Source: DATBAT01 sp036271375
Lineage (GTDB): Bacteria > Acidobacteriota > Terriglobia > Terriglobales > Acidobacteriaceae
Assembly: GCA_036271375.1 (NCBI GenBank)
Contig: DATBAT010000249.1
Location: 1 to 42,089 of the forward strand
DNA: 42,089 nucleotides
Direction: 5' to 3'
Position numbers and translations under genes: made by a program. The number at the start of each line of letters is the position of its first letter. Position 1 is the stretch's first letter. Positions 25,201 through 33,136 of this stretch are shown piece by piece. The notes beneath the pieces were generated by a model. It had not been told where the DNA came from and did no database searches. It saw only the letters and a list, made by a program, of their open reading frames with translations.

Positions 25201-25971
25201 TTGAAGTTTGAATTGAAAGACTCCCGGGCCCCAAGCAAGAATCCAATCTCTGTAATCATCGCCGACGGCGACAGGATGGCCGGTGGCCTTCTGTCGGACC
25301 TGCTAAAACGCCATTCGCGCATTTCGATTTCTGCCTGCGTGGTCGACAGCGACTCCTTGTTGCGCGCCGCCAAAGAAACAAATGCCGACGTAGCTCTGAT
25401 CAGCGCTGATCTCGAAGATGGCCCTATGAGCGGTCTGGCATCCCTGCGCAGAGTGCGCGAAGAAAATCCAAAGTTGCGGGTAGTCGTACTCTTGAATCGA
25501 TCCCGTGCCGAGTTGGTTGTAGACGCATTGCGGTCAGGCGCCCGCGGGATATTTTCCCGGGCCCATTTCACATCAGCCAGTTTGCTCCGGTGCGTGCAGC
25601 GAGTCTATGACGGAGAAATCTGGCTTAACAACGACGAGAAGCACTATTTATTTAGCGCCTTGAACTTCATGTACCAGCCGCGATTGGTGGATTCTCACGG
25701 CGCCAATCTGCTCAGTAACCGCGAAGAAGAAGTGATCCGCATGGTCGCGGAAGGACGGGGCAATCGCGAAATCGCCACTCGTTTGAAACTAAGCGAACAC
25801 ACGGTCAAAAATTATCTATTCCGGATTTTCGACAAGCTTGGCATTTCCACTCGGGTCGAACTGATGTTGTACGCCATGAGCGAGCGGAAAAAAACTCAGC
25901 TCCCATTTCCGCGCAAACCCACTCTCCGCGTCATCGAAACTGCGCAACCAGAACTGACCAGCCGTTTTTGA
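25201..25971 (+). CDS. LuxR-family regulator with atypical receiver (paralogue)
   Basis: A 256-residue protein, paralogous to the product of 23133-23834. The receiver-like domain has VIIADGDRM, then DVALISADLEDG with Ser68 at the phospho-acceptor position, LRVVVLLNR with Leu for the switch Thr, and GARGIFSRA with Arg120 for the Lys: the same three substitutions as in its paralogue. The LuxR HTH runs from LLSNREEEVIRMVAEGRGNR to KLGISTRVELMLYA. A basic tail of about 30 residues follows. No ATG precedes the first receiver strand. TTG 25201, with AGG 9 nt upstream, is taken as start and TTG 25213 is the alternative. EPS control is inferred from location. Confidence 0.82.
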   Translation: MKFELKDSRAPSKNPISVIIADGDRMAGGLLSDLLKRHSRISISACVVDSDSLLRAAKETNADVALISADLEDGPMSGLASLRRVREENPKLRVVVLLNRSRAELVVDALRSGARGIFSRAHFTSASLLRCVQRVYDGEIWLNNDEKHYLFSALNFMYQPRLVDSHGANLLSNREEEVIRMVAEGRGNREIATRLKLSEHTVKNYLFRIFDKLGISTRVELMLYAMSERKKTQLPFPRKPTLRVIETAQPELTSRF

Positions 25972-26100
25972 TCATCTTTATCGGCTGACACTATCGCAAC
26001 AGCCGCCCTACTCTGACGAGCGTGTGGCAGGCACCTTACGGCAAAAATAATGTTCCGCGGCGGGGTGTCGGTCAGTTTTAGAAAGACCTTGAGCGACCCA

Positions 26101-26116
26101 CGTCCTAACTAGGACG
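26101..26116. promoter_or_regulatory. 7-2-7 inverted repeat
   Basis: CGTCCTA (26101-26107) and TAGGACG (26110-26116) are perfect inverted heptamers with a 2-bp spacer. The geometry fits a LuxR/NarL-type dimer. The half-site differs from that at 22671-22686, so it is not the same motif. No T-run follows on either strand, so it is not a terminator. Confidence 0.35.
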
Positions 26117-26280
26117 CGGCCGATGTGTTGAGAAGCAAGATCCTTATGCTCTGTTGGAAAATGCTGCAGCAGTAGATTCTCTGCACGCAACTTAGTTTCA
26201 AAAATCCAATTTATTAATTTTTACTCGCGTATTTCTTCTTGCGCTGTAACTTTCGATTTTCCCCCACATCAGCTTTAGCC

Positions 26281-26305
26281 GTGTGGCAGGAGTTCCTCGC
26301 CACAC
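26281..26305 (+). promoter_or_regulatory. 5'-leader hairpin before the beta-propeller gene
   Basis: GTGTGGC (26281-26287) pairs perfectly with GCCACAC (26299-26305). The inner AGGA/TCCT bases can extend the stem with one bulge. It ends about 11 nt before the GGAGG SD of the gene starting at 26327, so it is likely part of the mRNA leader, where it could stabilise the message or affect initiation. Confidence 0.4.
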
Positions 26306-26326
26306 AAAACTCTGTGGAGGAAATGA

Positions 26327-27439
26327 ATGTCTAGAAAAGTTGTTAAGTCGTTCTTTGCGGCGTGCGCATGTGCACTCTTAGTGGTTACGGTCCAGGCGCA
26401 AGACGGACATCGTGATCGTGGCGGCAACGTATTCGTGATGAATAACGATGTTGATCAGAATCGCATTCTGGTTTATAGCCAGACCCCGAGCGGACTTCGC
26501 CTGGAAGATAAAGTCGCAACCGGCGGACGCGGCAGCGGTGGCGTGACTGATCCGTTGCAGTCGCAAGGGTCGCTTACGTTGAGCCAGGACCATTCTTTCC
26601 TTCTCGCGGTGAATGCAGGTAGCGGAACGATTTCTTCTTTCCGGATTCGTCACTCGGGCCTGGATCTTGCCGATCGGACTCCGAGCGGCGGTAGCTTTCC
26701 TATCGCAGTGGCCGAGCATGGCGGGCTGGTCTACGTCCTCGATGCCGGCGGCAATGACAGCGTGGTCGGGTTCCGTCTCGATTGGCGCGGCCGGTTGGCG
26801 CGGATTCCGGGCTCGGTGAGGCGGTTGAGCAACAATGATACGGGCGCTTCGTCGCTGGCGTTCAGTCCGGACGGATTGTTTCTGGCGGTCACCGAGCGTT
26901 TGAACAATCAGATCGAAGTTTTTCATGTGAACGGCGACGGCACTCTGTCGGCGGCGACGATCACGCCTTCCAACGGACAGGTTTCTTTCTCGGCGGCGTT
27001 CGCTCCTAATGGTGCGCTATTGGTTACCGAGGCAGGTTCAAGCGCGATTTCTTCTTATGCGGTGCAGTCAACTGGTGCATTGTCGGTGATTAGCGGCTCA
27101 GTTGCCACGCTGGGCGGCGCGCCATGCTGGCATGAAATTACTCCGAATGGAAAATATGCGTATGCCTCCAATTCGGGCACATCTTCGCTTGCGGGATTTT
27201 CCATCGGTAACGATGGAAGCCTCACCCCGCTGGCGGGAACGGTGGTGGGGAATAATCCGACGGGCGCGACCAATCTTGATATCACCATCAGCTCGGATGG
27301 AAAGTTTCTCTACACGCTGAACTCGGGCAATGGCACAGTAGGTGTCTTTGCCATCCATAAGGATGGAAGTCTGGAAGACTTGGGACCGGCTGACGGATTG
27401 CATGCTGCCAGCGGTTTCAACGGGATTGCGGCTGACTAG
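26327..27439 (+). CDS. Secreted lactonase-family beta-propeller protein
   Basis: A 370-residue protein with a clear signal peptide (VVKSFFAACACALLVVTVQAQ, cleavage near residue 24). The remainder is built of repeats such as GSLTLSQDHSFLLAVNAGSG, SSLAFSPDGLFLAVTERLNN and DITISSDGKFLYTLNSGNG, characteristic of the lactonase (6-phosphogluconolactonase-like) seven-bladed propeller family. In acidobacteria, secreted members are common and their substrates are mostly unknown; true 6-phosphogluconolactonase would be cytoplasmic. ATG 26327 has an SD GGAGG 6 nt upstream. It is a single-gene unit closed by its own terminator. Confidence 0.82.
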   Translation: MSRKVVKSFFAACACALLVVTVQAQDGHRDRGGNVFVMNNDVDQNRILVYSQTPSGLRLEDKVATGGRGSGGVTDPLQSQGSLTLSQDHSFLLAVNAGSGTISSFRIRHSGLDLADRTPSGGSFPIAVAEHGGLVYVLDAGGNDSVVGFRLDWRGRLARIPGSVRRLSNNDTGASSLAFSPDGLFLAVTERLNNQIEVFHVNGDGTLSAATITPSNGQVSFSAAFAPNGALLVTEAGSSAISSYAVQSTGALSVISGSVATLGGAPCWHEITPNGKYAYASNSGTSSLAGFSIGNDGSLTPLAGTVVGNNPTGATNLDITISSDGKFLYTLNSGNGTVGVFAIHKDGSLEDLGPADGLHAASGFNGIAAD

Positions 27440-27448
27440 TTGCAGATG

Positions 27449-27474
27449 GGCCGGGTTGAAAGACCCGGCCTTTG
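27449..27474 (+). terminator. Intrinsic terminator
   Basis: GGCCGGGT (27449-27456) and ACCCGGCC (27463-27470) form a perfect 8-bp GC-rich stem with a 6-nt loop and a short T-run (TTT). It begins 10 bp after the stop of the beta-propeller gene. Confidence 0.75.
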
Positions 27475-27514
27475 ATCATCGCAGTTCACTCTGCGCTAAT
27501 ATCCCTACACGGTG

Positions 27515-28005
27515 TTAAAAATTCAGTTTGCGCTGAAGTTCGTTAAATCTCGGCTCTCGTCTCAACCCATCCCACTCAACTAACACTTTTGTCCAGACCG
27601 TCCAGGTGTCCTTCTGGTCATAGGCTTTTTCCAGCCAATCGATTGCCTCGTTATTTCTACCCATGGAGGCGTAGATCAGGGCCACGCTATAAGGAGAAAC
27701 CCGCCCCGCGACTTTCCCGCTCTTTAATCTTTCGGCAATGCCTGCGGCCTCTGCGGTATTCCCTGACAACGCTTGAATGGACCCTTGAATTTCCAGCACT
27801 CGCGTTGGGGCAGCCCCCAGGCTTTCGGCTTTTCGCACTTCTTCCAAGGCCTTTTCGAATTGTTTAAGCCGCAAGTAGGCGACCGCGAGGCTTAAATGTG
27901 CGGCAGGAAATTTGGGAGCTAACTCGATCGCTTTCTGGAACTCGGGGATTGCTTCTTCGGGGCGATGGCGAGAGAGCAGCATCCAGCCTTTGTCGTCATG
28001 TACCC
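27515..28005 (-). pseudogene. TPR protein, C-terminal remnant
   Basis: About 160 codons remain of a TPR protein. Recognisable TPR units include RPEEAIPEFQKAIELAPKF and FEKALEEVRKAESLG. The C-terminal pattern VSPYSVALIYASMGRNNEAI-DWLEKAY, ending in GLRREPRFNELQRKLNF, closes many acidobacterial kinase/TPR or winged-helix/TPR proteins of 500 residues or more. TPR-like sequence continues upstream of the first ATG (27982) as VHDDKGWMLL up to about 28001. It then stops abruptly where the debranching-enzyme homology begins on the other strand. No SD or promoter is visible. I read it as a 5'-truncated gene; a short functional TPR protein starting at 27982 cannot be excluded. Confidence 0.65.
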
Positions 28006-28007
28006 AA

Positions 28008-29687
28008 CCCGACAGCCGTGGTGCAGTACGAACTCAAGAAGAACAACCATCCAGAGAGGCCGAAGAGCATCGCTCTTGAGGTGCGGCCTCTAGTTGCGTT
28101 TCGCGACTATCACAGCACCACGCATGCCAACTGGTCCATCAACGCCGGCGTGGAAGAGAACAATGGGCTGGCCGCAGTGACCCCCTACCCAGGACTGCCT
28201 TCGCTGTTTCTTGCACACAATGCAGTTGAGTTCCGGAAGACGGGCGACTGGTACCACAATTTTGAGTTCGACATTGAGCGCGACCGCGGGCTTGATTTTT
28301 CGGAAGATCTCTTCAATCACTTCGTGTTGCGATTCGACCTGGGGACAAAGTGCACCGCATCGATCGTTGCCTCTACTGAGCGGCACGAGGTCGCCCAGAT
28401 CGCTGGCTACAAGGCGGCGGAGATTGTTCGCCGCAAGAAAGCTGCGGCCTCGTCCCCGGTTGATGACACCTTCGCGGAGGCCCTGGCTGCCGCTGCTGAC
28501 CAGTTCATCGTCTCCCGCGGAGACCAGAAAACTGTGATCGCCGGCTACCACTGGTTCGGCGATTGGGGCCGCGACACCATGATCGCGCTGCCAGGGTTGA
28601 CCCTGCCCACCGGCAAGCATGAGGTGGCACGCAGCATTCTTCGCACATTCGCCAAACACGTCGATAAGGGAATGTTGCCGAACCGCTTTCCCGATGCCGG
28701 CGAAACCCCGGAGTACAACACAGTTGCCGCCACGCTTTGGTTCTTTGAAGCGACTCGGGCGTTCCTCGCCTATACCGGCGACGAGAAGTTTGTGCGTGAG
28801 GAGCTTTATCCCGTGCTCGGGGACATCATTGCCTGGCACGTGCGCGGCACGCGTTATGGAATCAAAGTGGATTCCAGCGGATTGCTGGCATCGGGCGAAG
28901 AAGGAGTTCAGCTCACCTGGATGGACGCGAAAGTCGGCGACTGGGTAGTCACCCCGCGCCGCGGAAAGCCCGTTGAAATCCAGGCGCTCTGGTACAACGC
29001 GCTTTGCATTATGGGAGAACTGGCCATTAAGTTTGGGGATGAGGCGAGCGAGAAACGCTATCGCAACATGGCGACCGTGGCCAGTTGGAGTTTCAATCGC
29101 CTGTTCTGGAATGAGAGCGCCGGCTGCCTCTACGACGTCACCAATGGCGCTCCGCCCGATCCCTCGATTCGGCCCAACCAGATCTTCGCGGTCAGCCTGA
29201 CGCACAGCATGTTGCCTCCGGAGCGCGCCAAGGCTGTGGTCGACAAGGTTCAAGAACACCTGCTCACGCCGTACGGATTGCGCACTCTCGCGCCAAGTGA
29301 CACGAAATATCGAGGGCGTTACGCCGGCGGTCCAGTGGAACGCGACGGTGCCTATCACCAGGGAACCGTGTGGCCGTGGCTATGGGCCCGTTCATCACCG
29401 CCTTCGTCAAAGTGAATGGAAACAGCGATGCGGCCCGGCGACAGGCGAGGGAGTGGCTATCTCCGCTGAAGGCTCACCTATCAGATGGAGGCCTTGGCCA
29501 TATCTCTGAGGTGTTGGATGGCGATGCCCCACAGAATCCGGGCGGGTGCATGGCTCAGGCATGGAGTGTGGCTGAGGTGTTGCGGGCGTTGGTGGAAGAT
29601 GTCTACGGGCTGCGGGCTAAGCCGCAGCCCCAGGATGCGACTGCAAAGAAGGAAGAAGCGGCGACTTCAATCGCTGCGCCCCGCTAG
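28008..29687 (+). pseudogene. Glycogen debranching enzyme (amylo-alpha-1,6-glucosidase), 5'-truncated and frameshifted
   Basis: Homology begins at about 28011 with TAVVQYEL, in the middle of the family's N-terminal domain. The opening TNGLGGY...RRYHGLL part (about 190 residues) is missing. The segments VRPLVAFRDYHST, YHWFGDWGRDTMIALPGL (catalytic domain), MLPNRFPDAGETPEYNTV, EEGVQLTWMDAKVGDW and AYHQGTVWPWL are intact. At 29381/29382 one base is missing: GTVWPWL should continue into MGPFITAFVKVNG, which is found in the +1 frame (29382-29687, ending IAAPR). Repairing it gives a continuous C-terminus. In plus-strand frame 1 the reading would stop at 29415. Either a decayed gene or two sequencing/assembly errors; the missing 5' part is the stronger evidence for a true break. 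Confidence 0.8.
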
Positions 29688-29708
29688 AAGAATCGCGGAC
29701 TACGCCGG

Positions 29709-30818
29709 CTAGTTTAGGGACGTCCGGTTGTAGCTCCGAACCATCCTGACCAATTCGCCCACCGAAGAAGGCGGCACTCCTCGATCGCGATTCGATTTCC
29801 CAATTTCAAAAGCGATTCTCCACTGGCGGAACAGGACGCGATAAGCTTCGAGCAGGCTGATCTTGGGATCGTAAATATGTGTTGCCTCTGAGGTCACGCC
29901 GTTCAGCTCAAGAATCTTCACGCTACGTCCGACCATCAGATCCGCGCGAGACGGGACACGAACATCGAAGCGTCCGAAATAGAAGCCGTCAAAGGTCTTG
30001 GAAATTTGATCAATGGTCTCTTCCAACTCCGGAGTAATTGTGTCGCTGGCATCGAGGAAAATTGCGCCTCGGCAGTGAGTCCCGATCTCGACTAGTTGCA
30101 CGGGTTCTCCTGCCGCAGGCACCTGGTGCACCCGCTCCCCGAGTTGGTGGAGATAAAACTCGGACATGCAGAGTGCCCGGTCGTCAGACAAAATCAATTC
30201 TTCCAGCGTGCTCTCACCATCGCCCACCAATACTGGCATTCGCTTCTCTGTGACGGAAAAAATATGGCCACGAGCTTCGCCCGGATTCCGGTAATAGAAG
30301 ACCCCAAACTCTTCACCGGGGACATACTCCTGCAAGATTGCGGGGTAGGAGAAACGCGTCAAGTAGTCGCGCAGACCTTCGAGTGAACGCACAATGCTGA
30401 CACCTGACCCGCGCTGTCCGGCATCCGGCTTCACCACAACCGGCAGTTGCAGTTGGTGGAGCCTGATGAATTCTTCTGCTTCCGCGACGCGCTGCGAAGT
30501 ATGTCCTGAAGGGATCAAGGTGGCGCGCGGCAAGTGTTCCGAGGCGCCTTTCAGGTTCTCGAGGATTTCGTACTTCGACTCGCCCACGAATCCTCCCGCG
30601 GGAATCGAGGGATTCGCCGCCGTAAATAGAGCGAGGCCGCGAAACTTGACTCCGAGGTAGCCGATGTAACAAACCACTGGTGGATAGAAGAAGTAGGGCG
30701 GCCAAAACTCCCAGCGTGTAAGCCTGCGCCAACGTCGCACCAAGCCGATCGGCCAGCGGTTCTTCCGAACGCATTGATCCACGTTGGTCAGATCGTCGAA
30801 TTCGATAGCGACTGGCAT
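29709..30818 (-). CDS. ATP-grasp domain protein (D-Ala-D-Ala-ligase-like)
   Basis: A 369-residue protein. The N-terminal 80 residues are rich in Trp, Arg and aromatic residues and include GGFVGESKYEIL. The ATP-grasp core follows: VVVKPDAGQRGSGVSIV with Lys130, ILQEYVPGEEFGVFYYR, then FYFGRFDVRVPSR and KILELNGVTSEATHIYD with the metal-binding Glu/Asn. The family joins a carboxylate to an amine or thiol using ATP; the substrate here is unknown. It is the last gene of a six-gene operon, 4 bp after the NRDE gene. Confidence 0.8.
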   Translation of the reverse strand: MPVAIEFDDLTNVDQCVRKNRWPIGLVRRWRRLTRWEFWPPYFFYPPVVCYIGYLGVKFRGLALFTAANPSIPAGGFVGESKYEILENLKGASEHLPRATLIPSGHTSQRVAEAEEFIRLHQLQLPVVVKPDAGQRGSGVSIVRSLEGLRDYLTRFSYPAILQEYVPGEEFGVFYYRNPGEARGHIFSVTEKRMPVLVGDGESTLEELILSDDRALCMSEFYLHQLGERVHQVPAAGEPVQLVEIGTHCRGAIFLDASDTITPELEETIDQISKTFDGFYFGRFDVRVPSRADLMVGRSVKILELNGVTSEATHIYDPKISLLEAYRVLFRQWRIAFEIGKSNRDRGVPPSSVGELVRMVRSYNRTSLN

Positions 30819-30822
30819 GAAT

Positions 30823-31563
30823 TCAGGGCTCCTGGCAAACCAGAGCGGCTCGTTCCATCTTCAAAGATCGCATCGAGCCTGGTTGACAGGGGCTTCCGAT
30901 GGTGTGAGCGAATTCCACGTCGTGAGGCGTGCACTCGATCACGCTGTAACTCAACGTTTGCACCTTTTGTCGATGCACGCAGAGGCTGAATGCGCCTTCC
31001 CCGTCAACGTGTTCGGCGTGCAGCCTTTGGAGCCAGGCTTTGCTACCAGAGTCGGATTCACGCCAAGCCTGCTGGCACGCTGCGCCTCGAATGTCCTCAG
31101 CTCGGCGGTCAGAGAGACTCGATGAAAACCAATGCCGTACCTCCCAGGGGTGGTCATGAGAATGAAGAAACGATCCATCCCAATCCCATTGGCAAACTTT
31201 CGTCTCGCTGGAAAAAATTACGATCAACCTGAATGGCAACATGCCCTGCAAATCAAGCCGCCGGATCGTATCCCGAAAAAGCAACAGCGAATTCGAGCCG
31301 ATCAGCGACGGAATAACCTTACCTCTGCTAGCGGTCTTAACCATGTGCGTCGCCGAATCATTCCAATTCAGCAATGCCAATGCAACTCCATGATCATTGG
31401 CAGCAATCCAGGTCCCGCCGGCCCCATCATTCGGATAGGCAGCATGAATGTCGCCGACTTTGTGAATGCTCGGCGGATGACCCGCGCCACGCGCGATTCG
31501 TTCGTCGCGGTTCATCGCCAGCAGGCAGCCATTTTGTCGTGCTATGAAGCTGAATGTGCACAT
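30823..31563 (-). CDS. NRDE family protein (TANGO2-like, Ntn-hydrolase fold)
   Basis: A 246-residue protein starting MCTFSFIARQNGCLLAMNRDE. Cys2 would become the N-terminal nucleophile after Met removal, and the NRDE motif that names the family follows at residues 18-21. Further segments are PNDGAGGTWIAANDHGVALALLNW and SLSDRRAEDIRG. The eukaryotic relative TANGO2 has been linked to haem and lipid handling; the bacterial function is not established. The open frame extends far upstream but only in antiphase to the DedA gene. ATG 31563 is fixed by the Met-Cys requirement. It overlaps the DedA gene by 22 bp. Confidence 0.8.
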   Translation of the reverse strand: MCTFSFIARQNGCLLAMNRDERIARGAGHPPSIHKVGDIHAAYPNDGAGGTWIAANDHGVALALLNWNDSATHMVKTASRGKVIPSLIGSNSLLLFRDTIRRLDLQGMLPFRLIVIFSSETKVCQWDWDGSFLHSHDHPWEVRHWFSSSLSDRRAEDIRGAACQQAWRESDSGSKAWLQRLHAEHVDGEGAFSLCVHRQKVQTLSYSVIECTPHDVEFAHTIGSPCQPGSMRSLKMERAALVCQEP

Positions 31564-32132
31564 GTGCTGGTCCGCCGAACGAGCGTTAGGGATTTGCTTA
31601 TAGCCCACGGTGTTAAGAGCACAAGAGCTGTCAGAGCCCAAGGCACCAGCTTGCCGTGAGAGCTCGATGCCCCGGGGGCGAAGCGCCAAATCGCAAAGAT
31701 TACCAACACCCATGCAGCAGCGCACACCCCTGTGATTCGCGCAAACGTTCGCAGGGGAAGATTTAACGCGCCCGCCGCCAAATATAAGGGAAGGCGGCTG
31801 CCGGGAATGGCGCGGCTCAAGACCAGGGCGAACGAACCGTGCTTCACAAACCAGGACTCTGCTTTCGCCAGAGACTCTGCTTTCAGGAATTTGTGTAACC
31901 ACAGGGATCGCGTAACCCGGCGCCCGAAACTCGAGCCCAGCCCATAGAGTCCGATGTCGCCCACCCAAATACCAAGAAATGCAGTCGCCAGACCCAACCA
32001 CGGATCCAGATGTCCGCTGGCAGAGAGGGTCGCAGCCAGCAATGTCGCTCCGTCCTCGTAGACAAACGTTGCGAAGAATATGGCGAGAGCCAGCGTCGCT
32101 TGCGTTTCCGGAATGGTATGTAAGGGAATCAT
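31542..32132 (-). CDS. DedA-family membrane protein
   Basis: A 196-residue protein with four to five hydrophobic segments. The DedA/SNARE-associated pattern is visible: FVYEDGATLLAATLSASG (re-entrant loop with acidic residue), GIWVGDIGLYGLGSSFGRRV, KHGSFALVLSRAIPGSRLP with the conserved Arg-x-x-PG-x-R, and AAGALNLPLRTFA. DedA proteins are implicated in lipid scrambling or recycling (including undecaprenyl phosphate) and membrane homeostasis. It starts 6 bp after the DinB-like gene. Confidence 0.83.
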   Translation of the reverse strand: MIPLHTIPETQATLALAIFFATFVYEDGATLLAATLSASGHLDPWLGLATAFLGIWVGDIGLYGLGSSFGRRVTRSLWLHKFLKAESLAKAESWFVKHGSFALVLSRAIPGSRLPLYLAAGALNLPLRTFARITGVCAAAWVLVIFAIWRFAPGASSSHGKLVPWALTALVLLTPWAISKSLTLVRRTSTCAHSAS

Positions 32133-32138
32133 GGCTCG

Positions 32139-32654
32139 CTACGCGTGCGCCTCGCTTTCCCGATGTTTCAAGGTCGAAGGCGCGACGCCAAACTCGCAAG
32201 GCAATTTCACACCCGCACCAGCGGCCAGCAATTTCAGAATCGCGTAATGGTGAATGGCGTGCCCGACGCAAAAGGTGATTTCACGAGCGAGATTGGAAGG
32301 CACGGACCCCGGCTCGTCTTCGCCATATCCGACGGTGTAAGTGACGATGCATTCTCCCCTGAATGTTTCTGGCGAAAACTCTTGGAACTCCTCGATCAAT
32401 TGTTGTGTCACCAGCCGGGCATATTCAGTTGAATTTTCCAGACGCGGATCACGCCGGCGATGGTCGTAATTCACCTCGCCAGTGCGAATGCCTTCCCTCA
32501 AACAGAGAAAGTGGTCCAGCACATGGCGATAGTGTGTGCCTAGGGAGGCGCCTTCTATTGGCCGCGCATAAGTCTCGCCATCGACGCCGTTCAACAAGGT
32601 GAGGCCTTGTTGCAGTACGTCTTCTACTGCGGCTGTAAACGAATTGTTGGCCAT
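32139..32654 (-). CDS. DinB/YfiT-like four-helix protein
   Basis: A 171-residue protein with the DinB-superfamily arrangement of metal-binding histidines: GTHYRHVLDHFLCLREG near residues 39-55 and CVGHAIHHYAILKLL near 129-143. Members are putative metal-dependent thiol or transferase enzymes; the substrate is unknown. ATG 32654 is chosen over an upstream in-frame extension that would lie inside the DoxX gene. Gap to the DoxX stop is 1 bp. Confidence 0.78.
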   Translation of the reverse strand: MANNSFTAAVEDVLQQGLTLLNGVDGETYARPIEGASLGTHYRHVLDHFLCLREGIRTGEVNYDHRRRDPRLENSTEYARLVTQQLIEEFQEFSPETFRGECIVTYTVGYGEDEPGSVPSNLAREITFCVGHAIHHYAILKLLAAGAGVKLPCEFGVAPSTLKHRESEAHA

Positions 32655-32655
32655 T

Positions 32656-33126
32656 TCAGAATTGCTTCCCGAGAACTGGAATTTGCAAACGATGCAGGAA
32701 CAGCGCAATTGCGCTCGCGACAAACACGGTGATCGCGAGTGCGAAGAGGAGTCCCTTGTCGCCCAGGACCTCAATCCCGAGGAACGTCAAGTGGCTGATG
32801 ATGGCTCCAGCGGTAGCCGCCATCGCCAGGATTGCTCCAGCCCAGACGAAACGTGGCGTCAACAGCAGGATCGCAGCGATCAACTCCATGATCCCTGACC
32901 CGATGCGGGCGCCAACTTCGATCGAACTGATCGACGCGAAGGGCAAAAACCCGTGAGCGAACGTGCCGAGCTTGGTAAAGATGTACACCGACTCTGCCGC
33001 GCCGGTGAATTTGAAAAACAGCGTCTGGAGAAGAATGATGGCAGCGACGATTCGGCATGCCCAGCTCAGCACCAACAGTGGAGTGCTCATCGATTTGCTC
33101 GCGCTCGTAATGACGTAGCTGTTCAT
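32656..33126 (-). CDS. DoxX-family membrane protein
   Basis: A 156-residue protein with four hydrophobic segments: RIVAAIILLQTLFFKFTGA, an extended middle GSGIMELIAAILLLTPRFVWAG, a third GAILAMAATAGAIISHL and a C-terminal LFALAITVFVASAIALFL. The segment order and the FKFTGA and ELIAAILLL features match DoxX/DoxD-like proteins. ATG 33126 has SD AAGGAG 5 nt upstream; an earlier ATG at 33147 would overlap the YHS gene and lacks an SD. Function of this subgroup is unknown. Confidence 0.78.
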   Translation of the reverse strand: MNSYVITSASKSMSTPLLVLSWACRIVAAIILLQTLFFKFTGAAESVYIFTKLGTFAHGFLPFASISSIEVGARIGSGIMELIAAILLLTPRFVWAGAILAMAATAGAIISHLTFLGIEVLGDKGLLFALAITVFVASAIALFLHRLQIPVLGKQF

Positions 33127-33136
33127 GGTCGCTCCT

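Larger units (their letters stand above)
25972..26326. other. Intergenic region with two inverted repeats
   Basis: A 355-bp non-coding stretch between the second regulator and the beta-propeller gene. It contains a 7-2-7 inverted repeat at 26101-26116 and a strong hairpin at 26281-26305, listed separately. The decamer GTGTGGCAGG occurs twice, at 26022 and 26281. The part from about 26200 to 26280 is AT-rich and may hold the promoter of the downstream gene. Confidence 0.5.

Noticed and set aside
28090..29358. A 422-codon minus-strand frame antisense to the debranching-enzyme remnant
   Set aside because: The plus strand carries continuous family motifs; the antisense frame has none.
31564..32271. 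Upstream extension of the NRDE reading frame
   Set aside because: It is antiphase to the DedA gene, low in hydrophobic order, and an internal position would destroy the Met-Cys N-terminus needed by the family.
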